From a virus: DNA of 64,000 nt. This document shows, piece by piece, positions 16,190-25,643 of this stretch. Numbering within the stretch: the first letter of the stretch is position 1; each line of letters begins with the position of its first letter. Where the stretch lies: IMG/VR virus record IMGVR_UViG_3300037507_002920, positions 43,217 through 107,216 of that record. One strand, given 5' to 3'. Both the position numbers and the translations under genes were made by a program. Below the pieces are notes generated by a model that had not been told where the DNA came from, did no database searches, and was given only the letters and a program-made list of their open reading frames with translations.

Positions 16190-18595
16190 TTAGTTTTCTC
16201 TTCTTTCATTTGGTTGATAGTGTTTAATTCTATCATGCCAAATTGGTGATGCCAATAACACCGCCGGTTTTAGTTTATTTTCTTTTGTCAATTGATACAT
16301 ATACGACATCCAAGTTTGTTCAAATGGGTGAGCCCAAGTTGTTTCAATAAACATTTTATAATTACCTTCTTTACTTACAATCATCGGCCAGTTTGCATAA
16401 TAAATTTCACCATCAATGTAAGATAACCCATCCATACTTCTAATATTTTTGAAATTAGTTAGGGGTACATTTGGGTCTAAACCTGTTACAGGTAGTTTAT
16501 CGTAATGTGGCCAATCTCTTGTTCTAATATTTTGTGGGACATTGTACCAAGAACATTGTTTATCGTTATCAAAATAAACTTCAGTAAACGATAATTTAAG
16601 AAAATCAAATTTTTCTTTTAACATTATTCTGTGCACTAAATTGTAGAGATTTGGTATGTATTTTCTAAATCCATTTCTACAAAATTGTCCTTCTAATTCG
16701 GGTGGATTAACTGTCATATCATCTTCAAAGAAAAACATGAAGTCAGCATCTGAATTATGAAAATGTTCTGCAGCTGATTGTCTACCACCACATATACCCG
16801 TATTACCCTCTAAACTAATGTATTCAAAATTATACTCTTCGGCAATTTTTCTATTTTCACTTCTAACCTCTTCAGTTGTTGAATTATCTAATAAAACTAA
16901 ATGAGGTTTAGTTAACCACTCTGATGTCTTTTTCATCGACTCTATGGTATGCAATACTTGTTCAGGAAAATTAAAAGTTAAAATGTATAAATTTGTTTTA
17001 ACTTTCTCAACGTCTCTATCTGTATATTTAATAAAATTTTTAGAAATCGATGGTAGTTTTGTTTCGATAATTTTAATATTATTATCTATTATCGCTTGTG
17101 TAAATTTCACAATCAATCCATTACCGTCTAATTCAAATCTTTTGTAAATGTGGGGTTCTAAATAGGACATTAAAGTAAATATACTTTCTTCCGTACCCAT
17201 ATATCCCGTATTTAGTGTGTTCGTTAATAATGAGTAGTATGTTGCATTCGCTTCGTTTATTTGTTGTTTATGTCCACCAAATAAGCCACCTCTACATACA
17301 TATTCGACTTTGGTTCCCGCGATTTTATTCATTTCACTAAACGTAAATCCATGAATTTCAGTATTAGCCTCATACGGATAACTTAAGAATAAAAATGGGT
17401 TACCGATTTCTGTTAATTTATCTAATACTTTATTTCCAACAAAATGACCATGTGGTACGGTATTAGTAATACCAGCATCTAACCAAAAGAAATATTCAGT
17501 GTTAAAAGGATTCCAAATCGTCGCACTATGTAATAAAAACATTTTTGATTGTACTATCGGATTATAATATTCTAAAACCGCTTGCGGTGACCCTGACAAC
17601 CAACCAGCTTGGTCTAACCAATCAGGGTTAGTTCTTATATTTTGAGTTTTATCCCAATGTGGTTTATATATGTCATTTTTTATATCATCTAATTCATAAA
17701 GTTTAACAAATGTATTTTCTTTAGAACGTTTTTCCCAAACCAAATATTCATATTCTTTAGAAATATAAATAAACATGTTAACAGGTATATCCAAAAAATT
17801 TTTAAAATGTTCTATATAATGGTCAAAATCTCTACCGGGACGATTTATATTCCATAATCCTGTTACTATTGTTAAATCTTTATTGATTACTTCTATAGTT
17901 GGTTTTGATAAATAATTAAATAATTTAGTTTTTTCTTCTTGAGATAAAGATTGTATTTGATTTTTTAATAATATGATATTATCAATATCATTAATATCAC
18001 TAATAATGTAATCATTAAAATTAGAGTTAATAAAACTTTGATATGTTTCTGGTATCGAAGATTGTTGTGTTTCAAGAAAAATAGTGTTATTATCTCCTTT
18101 AACAAATAAACCATAATCAAATCTTAAACAAAATGGTTTATATCCCTCAAAACGTTCAAAAAAATTAATAAATGTTAAATCATCCTGTAAATGAATTTCA
18201 TATTCATTTTCAAAGTGGATTCCTTGAGGAGAATTAAATGGGACACCTATAATAACATCGCTACGATTAATTTTATTTAACAACAATTTAGCATCTTCTA
18301 AGGCTATATGTTCTATAACATCACCAAAAATAATCAAATCATATTCATCGAAATCAATGTCTAATTTAGTTATGTCACCAATTATCACTTTTTTATATTT
18401 TTCAGTTAAGTTATAATCTTTAACGTAATTAGAAAAAACTTCAACACAATCTAAGTTACTGTACCCTTCATTATGTAACATATCATAATATGCACCTGCA
18501 CCCGCACCTACATCTAAAATTTTAATAGACTTATCGTATTTATTTAATATGTAATCTTTGGTTTGTTGTTTAAAATATCCTGTACTAAATGGCAT
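16190..18595 (-). CDS. Methyltransferase / HtrL-like / GT2-like fusion protein
   Basis: This 801-residue protein has three parts. Residues 1-200 are a SAM methyltransferase (motif I LDVGAGAGAYYD at 27-38, and IIFGDVIEHI). Roughly 235-510 resembles the HtrL/YibB type of sugar transferase (TIVTGLWNINRPGRDFD, FFWLDAGITN). Roughly 525-801 resembles a GT-A glycosyltransferase (YILTFNFPEQVLHTIESM, GNTGICGGRQSAAEHF, FFEDDMTV with a DxD-like motif). It is 5 nt from gmd. It could add and methylate a sugar. Domain calls are by eye. Confidence 0.75.
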   Translation of the reverse strand: MPFSTGYFKQQTKDYILNKYDKSIKILDVGAGAGAYYDMLHNEGYSNLDCVEVFSNYVKDYNLTEKYKKVIIGDITKLDIDFDEYDLIIFGDVIEHIALEDAKLLLNKINRSDVIIGVPFNSPQGIHFENEYEIHLQDDLTFINFFERFEGYKPFCLRFDYGLFVKGDNNTIFLETQQSSIPETYQSFINSNFNDYIISDINDIDNIILLKNQIQSLSQEEKTKLFNYLSKPTIEVINKDLTIVTGLWNINRPGRDFDHYIEHFKNFLDIPVNMFIYISKEYEYLVWEKRSKENTFVKLYELDDIKNDIYKPHWDKTQNIRTNPDWLDQAGWLSGSPQAVLEYYNPIVQSKMFLLHSATIWNPFNTEYFFWLDAGITNTVPHGHFVGNKVLDKLTEIGNPFLFLSYPYEANTEIHGFTFSEMNKIAGTKVEYVCRGGLFGGHKQQINEANATYYSLLTNTLNTGYMGTEESIFTLMSYLEPHIYKRFELDGNGLIVKFTQAIIDNNIKIIETKLPSISKNFIKYTDRDVEKVKTNLYILTFNFPEQVLHTIESMKKTSEWLTKPHLVLLDNSTTEEVRSENRKIAEEYNFEYISLEGNTGICGGRQSAAEHFHNSDADFMFFFEDDMTVNPPELEGQFCRNGFRKYIPNLYNLVHRIMLKEKFDFLKLSFTEVYFDNDKQCSWYNVPQNIRTRDWPHYDKLPVTGLDPNVPLTNFKNIRSMDGLSYIDGEIYYANWPMIVSKEGNYKMFIETTWAHPFEQTWMSYMYQLTKENKLKPAVLLASPIWHDRIKHYQPNERREN

Positions 18596-18655
18596 AATTT
18601 TAATTTTTTGTGATTAATTTATTATAATTTTTAATATTGAGTTTTAATTGAATTT

Positions 18656-19501
18656 TTATATCCATCCCAAATTAATATATTTCATATGATTATCATCTAT
18701 TTGTTTTTGCCTAAATAGATTACATCCTTCAAGACCTTCATGTGTTGTATGTGAAATTACGGGGAATGTTAAAACACCACCTTTTGATTGCCATTGTTCG
18801 ATAGTTATCAATTTTTCTTCATGTTCATAATACCTAACTAATTTTTTAATACCCGATTTCCCCATATACGCGGAAACCAAAATATCGTCCGCCCAAGAAC
18901 CACCAAGAAATTCATCAAAAAAATCTTGTTTAAAAAAAGACCTTTTATAAGATATTGTTTTGTAATGTTGTAAAATTTTTACGTACACATCTTTATAAAC
19001 TGAGACAACGAAAGAATCTCTAATATCGTTGAACTCATTGGGGTGCACACACCTACTTCCATCATACCCACAAGCGGTATTTTCGTAATTTTCTTGGTTT
19101 TTAACTTGTTCCTCGACCATTTTTGGGTGATAAACCAAATCATCGTCACAAACTATAATAATTGTATTTTCATTTGAAATTCTTAACAAAGTTGGGACCA
19201 ACTTTGTTATTGAACCGTAATCTTCTAAATTTTCAAATATTTTTAACTTAGGAAAATTAGATGAAACATCTCTTAACCATTGAGGTACAACGTATTTTTC
19301 CCCTGTTTGTTTATAAAATGATGGAACATTAAAGTGTATTTCATATTCACCATCGTAATCTTGCTCAATTAATGATTTAATGTTACTTTTTAATCCTGTT
19401 TCGTGCTCAGCACTTAACCTTGATGGTATTGTTGTCAGCGTAATAACAACTTTTTTTTCTTCCCCAATTATTAATTTTTTTAATTTTTCTAAAAAAGACA
19501 T
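18656..19501 (-). CDS. Putative glycosyltransferase (TTIPSRL family, copy 1)
   Basis: This 281-residue protein opens with a short amphipathic helix, then VVITLTTIPSRLSAEHETGL, a GT-A-like first strand, and has IIIVCDDDLVYHPKMVEEQV with a DxD motif. It shares length, the TT(I/V)PxR start and the CDDD motif with the next gene upstream, so the two are paralogues. It likely transfers a sugar onto a surface or phage glycan; donor unknown. Confidence 0.7.
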   Translation of the reverse strand: MSFLEKLKKLIIGEEKKVVITLTTIPSRLSAEHETGLKSNIKSLIEQDYDGEYEIHFNVPSFYKQTGEKYVVPQWLRDVSSNFPKLKIFENLEDYGSITKLVPTLLRISNENTIIIVCDDDLVYHPKMVEEQVKNQENYENTACGYDGSRCVHPNEFNDIRDSFVVSVYKDVYVKILQHYKTISYKRSFFKQDFFDEFLGGSWADDILVSAYMGKSGIKKLVRYYEHEEKLITIEQWQSKGGVLTFPVISHTTHEGLEGCNLFRQKQIDDNHMKYINLGWI

Positions 19502-19506
19502 ATTAT

Positions 19507-20352
19507 TTAATTTTCAATATATATTTTATGATTATTTTGTGTAAATTCGTTGTATATTTTTTGGTCCATAAAACCCATGTGATTATTCGCTTCTTTTCTA
19601 TGCTCGTTAAATCCTGAATCGGGAAATGGTAAGGGGTAAAGAATTGGAAACGAATGTGAATTCCTACCATCACTATTAACCATTCTCCAATCTTTTTCAT
19701 CATCCCACCTCACGCAAATAATTGGTTTTTGTTTCAATCTAAAATAGTACCCAACTAATATGTCATCATTTGTTGATAACGATAAAAAATCTTCGTTCAA
19801 AAAATCATCATCAAAATAACTTCTTTTATACGATACACTGTGCCAGTGACCTGGTACAATTAATTGTGAATCGTGTTTTACAGGAAAATAAACGTGAGTT
19901 GGACTTAGTGTGTATTTAGTTACACCATCTTCAATCCATTCTCTTTTTTCTATTGGGTTGTCGCCTCTAAAACAAATAATAGTATTTTGATGTTCATTTA
20001 TTTTTTTTACATGATATTCAACCATGTCTTCATGATAATAATGGTCATCATCACACACAATTAAGATATCTTCTGGATTTGTAACATAAGACAACGCACC
20101 TGTTATCTTAACCACAGGACCGTAATCTTTTTCTATTCTATTAATTATAATTTTATTGTTTATGTTAAAAAAATTTTGTAATTCTTCCGAAATATTATAT
20201 TCTCTTGTCCCATTTCTATATTTATAAGGAATATTTAATAATATTTTATATTCTTTATTTGTTTTTTGAAATAATAAAGACTCCAAATTTTTTTTAAACT
20301 CGTTGGTTTGTTCCATTCTTAATGGTACTGTAGTTAGTGAAATATAAATCAT
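19507..20352 (-). CDS. Putative glycosyltransferase (TTVPLRM family, copy 2)
   Basis: This 281-residue paralogue of the gene at 18656 starts YISLTTVPLRMEQTNEFK, with ILIVCDDDHYYHEDMVEYHV as metal and nucleotide-sugar motif, and LSTNDDILVGYYF where copy 1 has SWADDILVSAYMG. It is separated from copy 1 by only 5 nt, consistent with tandem duplication followed by divergence. Confidence 0.7.
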   Translation of the reverse strand: MIYISLTTVPLRMEQTNEFKKNLESLLFQKTNKEYKILLNIPYKYRNGTREYNISEELQNFFNINNKIIINRIEKDYGPVVKITGALSYVTNPEDILIVCDDDHYYHEDMVEYHVKKINEHQNTIICFRGDNPIEKREWIEDGVTKYTLSPTHVYFPVKHDSQLIVPGHWHSVSYKRSYFDDDFLNEDFLSLSTNDDILVGYYFRLKQKPIICVRWDDEKDWRMVNSDGRNSHSFPILYPLPFPDSGFNEHRKEANNHMGFMDQKIYNEFTQNNHKIYIEN

Positions 20353-20354
20353 AT

Positions 20355-21131
20355 TTATTGTAATTTATTTATTGTATTTATAAAAGATAAAGAATGGTCA
20401 GGTCTATTCCAATCATTTTTTCTATCGTGTTCTGTTGGAAATTCACCCATATCTAATGGAACTTTATTATCATATTTAAATATTTTTTCAAAAAAATTTC
20501 CATTATATGGAACAATATCTTTATTTGTAAAAGTCAATTCCAAAACGTGTGGTAATATAAATTCTATATCATACTCATGATAAATTAAACTACCAGCATA
20601 ATTATTGGCATGTAAATGACAATGATAGAAATACTTATTTAACTTTTCTAAAATTTTAAAAAAATTATTAAAATTTTCTTCTCTACCTAATAAATGAAAT
20701 TCAACAACAATACCCGAAACCAATGTTGATAGTTTTTCAATGTCTGTATTTAAAAAAAAAGAAAATTCATTTTCTTCTATGTCCATTTTTAATAGTACTT
20801 TTCCTTTAACACCACTTTCATCATAATGTGAAAAAAAACTATTTAACATATCTTCTTTTTTATATGATAACCCTTCTTTTTTAAAAAACATTAAATGTGA
20901 ATATTTTTCGGGAATCTCTGGGGAATTAACTGTGTGGTCATAAAAAAACGACGATTTATTTGTTTTTTTTACGTAATCTAGTTCAAATGAGATATCTGAA
21001 CCTACACCATATGAAAATAAAGCGGTGCTTTTGTTTAAAATTTCTTGTGTAACAACGTACCCCCCATCCGCGTCATTACCTAATCTAAGTTTTGGTGATT
21101 TAACATCGTATAATTTTAATTGTTCTATCAT
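20355..21131 (-). CDS. FkbM-like methyltransferase-type protein
   Basis: From the ATG at 21131 this gives 258 residues; a TTG start at 21158 would abut the upstream stop but is less likely. LRLGNDADGGYVV, ALFSYGVGSDISFELDY and VLLKMDIEENEFSFF follow the order of FkbM-family SAM methyltransferases (Gly-rich loop, then the K-x-D-I-E motif). Substrate unknown; a sugar O-methyl group is plausible in this locus. Confidence 0.65.
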   Translation of the reverse strand: MIEQLKLYDVKSPKLRLGNDADGGYVVTQEILNKSTALFSYGVGSDISFELDYVKKTNKSSFFYDHTVNSPEIPEKYSHLMFFKKEGLSYKKEDMLNSFFSHYDESGVKGKVLLKMDIEENEFSFFLNTDIEKLSTLVSGIVVEFHLLGREENFNNFFKILEKLNKYFYHCHLHANNYAGSLIYHEYDIEFILPHVLELTFTNKDIVPYNGNFFEKIFKYDNKVPLDMGEFPTEHDRKNDWNRPDHSLSFINTINKLQ

Positions 21132-21158
21132 AAAATGATGATAAATAAAAAAAGACAA

Positions 21159-22166
21159 TTAGTAAACCCATTTTTGTCCTCGAGATTCATAAAAATGTTT
21201 TAATTTATCATAATGCTTTCTAATAAACCCTTCTTGTCCTTCATTAATATCGCGGTCCCACCCCCAATTCCAAAATCTATCTTCGGGGTAACAACATATG
21301 TCAAATGTTTGGCTACCTAATATGTTACAAGTATTTAATGGTATCATTGTTCCATTCATTAAATACATTGCAATTGATGTTATATACTCTTGACCCGTTA
21401 ACCATATGGTATTACCACCTATTTTAAAAAACTCATCTTTATTTTCAAAATATTCTTTTAAAATATTATTTATTAAATCAAAAAATTTAAAATAATAAGT
21501 TTTATTTGGAAAATTATAGGTTGTAAAGTTACCATCAAACATTAAAAAATTATGAATGATTTCTTTATCGGTTATTTTATATTTTTCGTTAATTTTTTTT
21601 GTGTAATCTACTAAATGACTATGTTGTTCGTGACTATCATATGGATGACCACCTGGACACATAATTATATGTTTTTTTGGTAAATCAATATCGGTGCACC
21701 AAGTATAATTTTTATTTGTTCCACTACTCAAAAATTCTTTTTTTGAAAAATAATTATTCATTTCAATTACATGATTTTCTGTGATTTCTTTAGGTAATAC
21801 GTCGGTATTTGGCCATATAAAACCATCATAATTTTGAGCATTTTTCCATATAAAACTAAATCTATGTAGTAATGTTGGGAATTTAAAATCATTCTCAATA
21901 ATTTCTTTTGCGTATTTTATTTCGTCCCTTTTCTCATTAGGTAATTTTTCGTTTTCTATTGACCAAGGATAATCTTTTCTTAAATCGTCAATGTGTTCAA
22001 TAAAAATATTTTCTTTATTTTTTATATCGTCCCAATATTCAACATCATCAGTTATTATTAAAACGTCATATTTTTCATAACCTTTATTTGTCTTTATATT
22101 ATTTAATAATCTTTTTTTATATGTTGGACCAAATCCAACTGCAACCATTAAAGCGTTGATTTTCAT
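21159..22166 (-). CDS. Putative GT-A-like transferase, paralogue of 31199
   Basis: This 335-residue protein starts MKINALMVAVGFGPTYKKRLL. It shares with the gene at 31199 the order: (I/V)xxxDDVEYW or DNDEIYEEY, then a DDLRKDYPWS or DSLRENHEWS motif, then a RFSFIW or RFVLLY helix. This supports a shared family. No known family name is certain. Its position among glycosyltransferases suggests a sugar-transfer role. Confidence 0.6.
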   Translation of the reverse strand: MKINALMVAVGFGPTYKKRLLNNIKTNKGYEKYDVLIITDDVEYWDDIKNKENIFIEHIDDLRKDYPWSIENEKLPNEKRDEIKYAKEIIENDFKFPTLLHRFSFIWKNAQNYDGFIWPNTDVLPKEITENHVIEMNNYFSKKEFLSSGTNKNYTWCTDIDLPKKHIIMCPGGHPYDSHEQHSHLVDYTKKINEKYKITDKEIIHNFLMFDGNFTTYNFPNKTYYFKFFDLINNILKEYFENKDEFFKIGGNTIWLTGQEYITSIAMYLMNGTMIPLNTCNILGSQTFDICCYPEDRFWNWGWDRDINEGQEGFIRKHYDKLKHFYESRGQKWVY

Positions 22167-22313
22167 CTGATTTTTAATTTTTTATAGTCATTTATCGTTT
22201 CATTTAAACCATAGGTTAATTCTACTAATCTTGTAACCTTTACTATTATTATATTACGAATATGTGTCAATATATAAATAGTTATTTTCTTTATTTTTCT
22301 TTTTTTGTAAAGT

Positions 22314-23078
22314 TTATTTTAATTTATTATAAACTTCATTAATACCAACCTCTAATCCAATATAGTTTAAAAGTGTATTGGGATTACCACAATATTTTTC
22401 ACCCATCCCATCATTATTAAATATAATGTGAACCTTATGAGTATCCAAATTATTTATCACATTTGCAATATTAAATAAAGTATGAGATTCTGGGTATGAG
22501 CAATCTATTTCTTTTGGCGGATTTTCATTTTGAATATAATAATCAACCAATGAAATTAAATCTTTCATATAAAAGAAATCCATTAGTTTATCTTGATGAA
22601 TGATAATAGGTTCTTTGTTTATGTACCGTTTTATATTTCCTTTAATAAATCGTGTATCTAATTCGTTTTCATCAAAAGCGGCAAATATTCTAATATTGTA
22701 AAAATTTTCTTGTTCCAATATAGATTTAGCTATAACTCGTTTACTTAGACCATATGGAGATTCTGGTTGAGTTATTTCTGCACCCGAACCAAAGTGGATT
22801 AATTTTCCAAATCTATCCCTACAATTGAGCAGGTTATAATACATTTGAAGGTTATTATCCATATCCTTCCAGGTTTCTTGTTTAAATCTATCCCCCCCAC
22901 TTACAGCGCAATGAATTACTACATCAAAGTATTTGTGTTTTAGATATGAATCCAGTATTTTAAAGTGATTTAAATCAAAATTATTTCTGGTTAGTGTGGT
23001 TATTTCATATGAATTTTTTAATGAGTTATATAAACTTTTGGCTATATAACCATTGCCGCCTGTTATTAATATTTTCAT
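22314..23078 (-). CDS. NAD-dependent sugar epimerase/reductase
   Basis: This 254-residue extended SDR starts KILITGGNGYIAKSLYNSL and carries LIHFGSGAE and the catalytic SPYGLSKR (Tyr-x3-Lys), with RIFAAFDENE after it. It resembles WcaG or RmlD type nucleotide-sugar reductases but is shorter than GDP-fucose synthase. Its stop leaves about 147 AT-rich non-coding nt before the next gene, and its start overlaps the kinase gene (ATGA). A reductase acting on a 4-keto sugar is likely. Confidence 0.75.
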   Translation of the reverse strand: MKILITGGNGYIAKSLYNSLKNSYEITTLTRNNFDLNHFKILDSYLKHKYFDVVIHCAVSGGDRFKQETWKDMDNNLQMYYNLLNCRDRFGKLIHFGSGAEITQPESPYGLSKRVIAKSILEQENFYNIRIFAAFDENELDTRFIKGNIKRYINKEPIIIHQDKLMDFFYMKDLISLVDYYIQNENPPKEIDCSYPESHTLFNIANVINNLDTHKVHIIFNNDGMGEKYCGNPNTLLNYIGLEVGINEVYNKLK

Positions 23079-24013
23079 AATTCTTCTTTTATATATTTAA
23101 TCATACCTTTATGAGTAGACTCAATATCATCTTCTAGTAATATTACTGTTGATTTAGGGTAGTATATTTTAAATAGGTCAGGTAGTATACTAATTTTTTT
23201 AGATATACCTCCAAGTAATAATATTTCACTAAATTCAGGGATAAAAGATTTATATTGTAAAACAAATTCTTTTAAAATTGAACCTAATAGATTTTGAATA
23301 TTAAAACTACCTTCGTTTATATTAGATATACTTCCCCCAAAATTATAATTTCGAGATTGTTTAAAGACATTTAAATTTAAATTTAATGAACTGTGTATTA
23401 CATTTTCAATTTGGATATTACCCATTAATTCAAACATATTAATCCCTATAGATTGAAATAATTCTTGAAATGTTAAAAACATTCTTCCTGAAGGGAAATA
23501 TCTTTCTATTTTATTTAATGTGATAATCTGAGAACCTGTCCCCATATTAATAGCTACAGAGTTTTGGGTAAGGTTAATAGATTTAATAACACAATCTGTG
23601 TCTCCAAGTGAGCTATATATAGGTGTAGATAAAACATTTCCTATGATTTCTAGTTTATTTGAATAGTCAGAAGAATTAGTAAATGGGGAATGATGGATAT
23701 GTGGTTTAGCATTAAATAAACCACTTATCATACATTTATCTCCCTTATTAGATTGAAAAGATTTCCAAGAGTAGTAAATATTTTCAACATATGAACCTCC
23801 TAAGATAGTACATATAATAATACCATCAACCTTTTCATGTAAAGAAACAATATTAAAAAGAATATTTAATAATTCAACTTTAGAAATTTTATTAACTTTA
23901 AAAAAAGGAGAAGGAATTATTTGTCCTTTAACATATTGGTCTTGAGTTTTATTATAAACAGCACATTTAATGTATGTGGCCCCAAAATCAATTAGTAAAT
24001 ATTTCATACACAT
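23075..24013 (-). CDS. ASKHA-fold sugar kinase, FGGY-like
   Basis: This 312-residue protein has the ASKHA phosphate motifs: LLIDFGATYIKCAVYN (phosphate 1), SSLGDTDCVIKS, SVAINMGTGSQII (phosphate 2) and ILLLGGISKKISILPDLF (adenosine). The GDTD and NMGTGSQ phrases resemble FGGY sugar kinases such as sedoheptulokinase. It overlaps the dehydroquinate-synthase-like gene by 26 nt. A kinase making a sugar phosphate for that cyclase is an attractive but unproven idea. Confidence 0.65.
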   Translation of the reverse strand: MCMKYLLIDFGATYIKCAVYNKTQDQYVKGQIIPSPFFKVNKISKVELLNILFNIVSLHEKVDGIIICTILGGSYVENIYYSWKSFQSNKGDKCMISGLFNAKPHIHHSPFTNSSDYSNKLEIIGNVLSTPIYSSLGDTDCVIKSINLTQNSVAINMGTGSQIITLNKIERYFPSGRMFLTFQELFQSIGINMFELMGNIQIENVIHSSLNLNLNVFKQSRNYNFGGSISNINEGSFNIQNLLGSILKEFVLQYKSFIPEFSEILLLGGISKKISILPDLFKIYYPKSTVILLEDDIESTHKGMIKYIKEEL

Positions 24014-25013
24014 TCTTAATAAGTAAATCGTCTATTAAACTATTAACAAAAATTGTTGTCCCAATCTCAGGTACAACAACAAATGATATCACTCCATTTG
24101 TAACCTTTTTATCAGTTTTTATATTATTGACTAATTTTTCAATATTTATATTCTTTATTTTATCTAAACTAGTAAAATTAGATATAAGATTACTAATTAA
24201 AGGAGATTTAGTATAAATTTTATTTATTACTTCAATACCTAACATAACTGCTTCTCCATGAGGAATACTATAATTAGTAAGGGTTTCAATTACATGCCCA
24301 AATGAGTGACCATAATTTAATGACTTGCGTTCTAAAAGTTCAAATTCATCATATTCAATAACTGCTTTTTTAATAGATAGAGCATGAAATATACTAGTTT
24401 CTAAATCCCAGTTGTTGATATTACTAACATAATATTCTCCTCCGATAAGAAATAATTTAACAATTTCTCCATATCCTGATGTTATGTCTTGAGATGATAG
24501 GGTTGATAAAAAATTTGTATCAATAATCACTTTATCTGGGGATGAAAATAAAGCTAATTGGTTTTTATATTTTTTAAAGTTTAAGGCGGTTTTACCTCCA
24601 ATGCAACTATCACATTGTGATAATAATGTTGTAGGATAAAAAACCCATTTAATACCTCTTTTAAAAGTTTTAGCGGTATAGGCTCCAATATCTTGAATAA
24701 TTCCTCCCCCAATCACTATCAATGTGTTGCCTTTATCAAAATTATATTTTAATAATGTTTCACAGACATCTAAAACAGTTTCAATACATTTGTTTTCTTC
24801 TGTGGCATCAATAATTATTAGTTTAGAATGATGTATATTATAAAGTTGCTGTATATTTTTATCTACTAGTACAACTTGTTCTTCAGTAAATGTATTTTTA
24901 AATGGTTCAAATATTACATCATAATTTTTAGGATGAGAATAAACTGTGAATTTAGATGTTTTTTTTACAGATGTTTCTAATTCTGTGTTTTGAATAAAAA
25001 ATTTATTTGTCAT
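23988..25013 (-). CDS. 3-dehydroquinate synthase family sugar-phosphate cyclase
   Basis: This 341-residue protein carries LIVIGGGIIQDIGAYTAKTFKRG, FYPTTLLSQCDSCIGGKTALN, SGYGEIVKLFLI, the zinc-ligand motif NYGHSFGHVIE and IPHGEAVMLG, all diagnostic of the DHQS superfamily. Besides dehydroquinate synthase, the family holds sedoheptulose-7-phosphate cyclases and amino-DHQ synthases. No other shikimate gene is visible and a FGGY-like kinase lies next to it, so a secondary-metabolic cyclase is more likely than aromatic synthesis. Confidence 0.85.
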   Translation of the reverse strand: MTNKFFIQNTELETSVKKTSKFTVYSHPKNYDVIFEPFKNTFTEEQVVLVDKNIQQLYNIHHSKLIIIDATEENKCIETVLDVCETLLKYNFDKGNTLIVIGGGIIQDIGAYTAKTFKRGIKWVFYPTTLLSQCDSCIGGKTALNFKKYKNQLALFSSPDKVIIDTNFLSTLSSQDITSGYGEIVKLFLIGGEYYVSNINNWDLETSIFHALSIKKAVIEYDEFELLERKSLNYGHSFGHVIETLTNYSIPHGEAVMLGIEVINKIYTKSPLISNLISNFTSLDKIKNINIEKLVNNIKTDKKVTNGVISFVVVPEIGTTIFVNSLIDDLLIKNVYEIFTN

Positions 25014-25642
25014 AATCCTTTTAATGTATAACCACCATCTATGTTTATGTTTTGTCCGGTGATAGAATTATTATATTGAATTAAATATAAACAAAAATTA
25101 GCTATTTCCAAGGGATTTGTAAGACCTAATGGTATATTTTGATTTAGATAATTAATACGTTCTTGAGAATTGTTTTGTCTAGTTAAAGGGGTATCAACAA
25201 AACCCGGTGATACCATATTAACTTTAATATTATTTGAGGCTTTTTCTAAAGCTATAGTCTTTACAGCCCCTAACAAAGCATGTTTAGATGTAGCGTACTG
25301 GATTCGGTTTTCTTTAGTCATAGTAGCATATAATGACCCAATTGCTATAATATTAGAATTGTTTTTAAATTTTAATTGACCACATAACTCAATAAAACTA
25401 ATTGTATTAATTTTAAATATATTGTATAACTCATTTAATACCACATTATCATGTGATTTTAAATCATTAGCCCCAGCACAATGTATAAAACCATCTATTT
25501 CAGGATAATGAGTCACATCAAACTCTTTGTTTAAATTTAGTTCTATTGAAGAAGGAGATATTACTTCAATATTAGCTTTTTTTAAAACATCAACTATTGT
25601 TGAACCAATTCCTCCATTTCCTCCTGTTAAAAATATAGTCAT
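25010..25642 (-). CDS. Short-chain dehydrogenase/reductase
   Basis: This 210-residue classical SDR has IFLTGGNGGIGSTIVDVL (TGxxxGxG), FIHCAGAND, the catalytic IAIGSLYATM and YATSKHALLGAV (Ser, Tyr-x3-Lys), and VNMVSPGFVDTPL. It overlaps the cyclase gene by 4 nt, so it belongs to the same pathway. A role in oxidising or reducing the cyclitol or keto-sugar intermediate is inferred. Confidence 0.85.
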   Translation of the reverse strand: MTIFLTGGNGGIGSTIVDVLKKANIEVISPSSIELNLNKEFDVTHYPEIDGFIHCAGANDLKSHDNVVLNELYNIFKINTISFIELCGQLKFKNNSNIIAIGSLYATMTKENRIQYATSKHALLGAVKTIALEKASNNIKVNMVSPGFVDTPLTRQNNSQERINYLNQNIPLGLTNPLEIANFCLYLIQYNNSITGQNINIDGGYTLKGL

Positions 25643-25643
25643 A

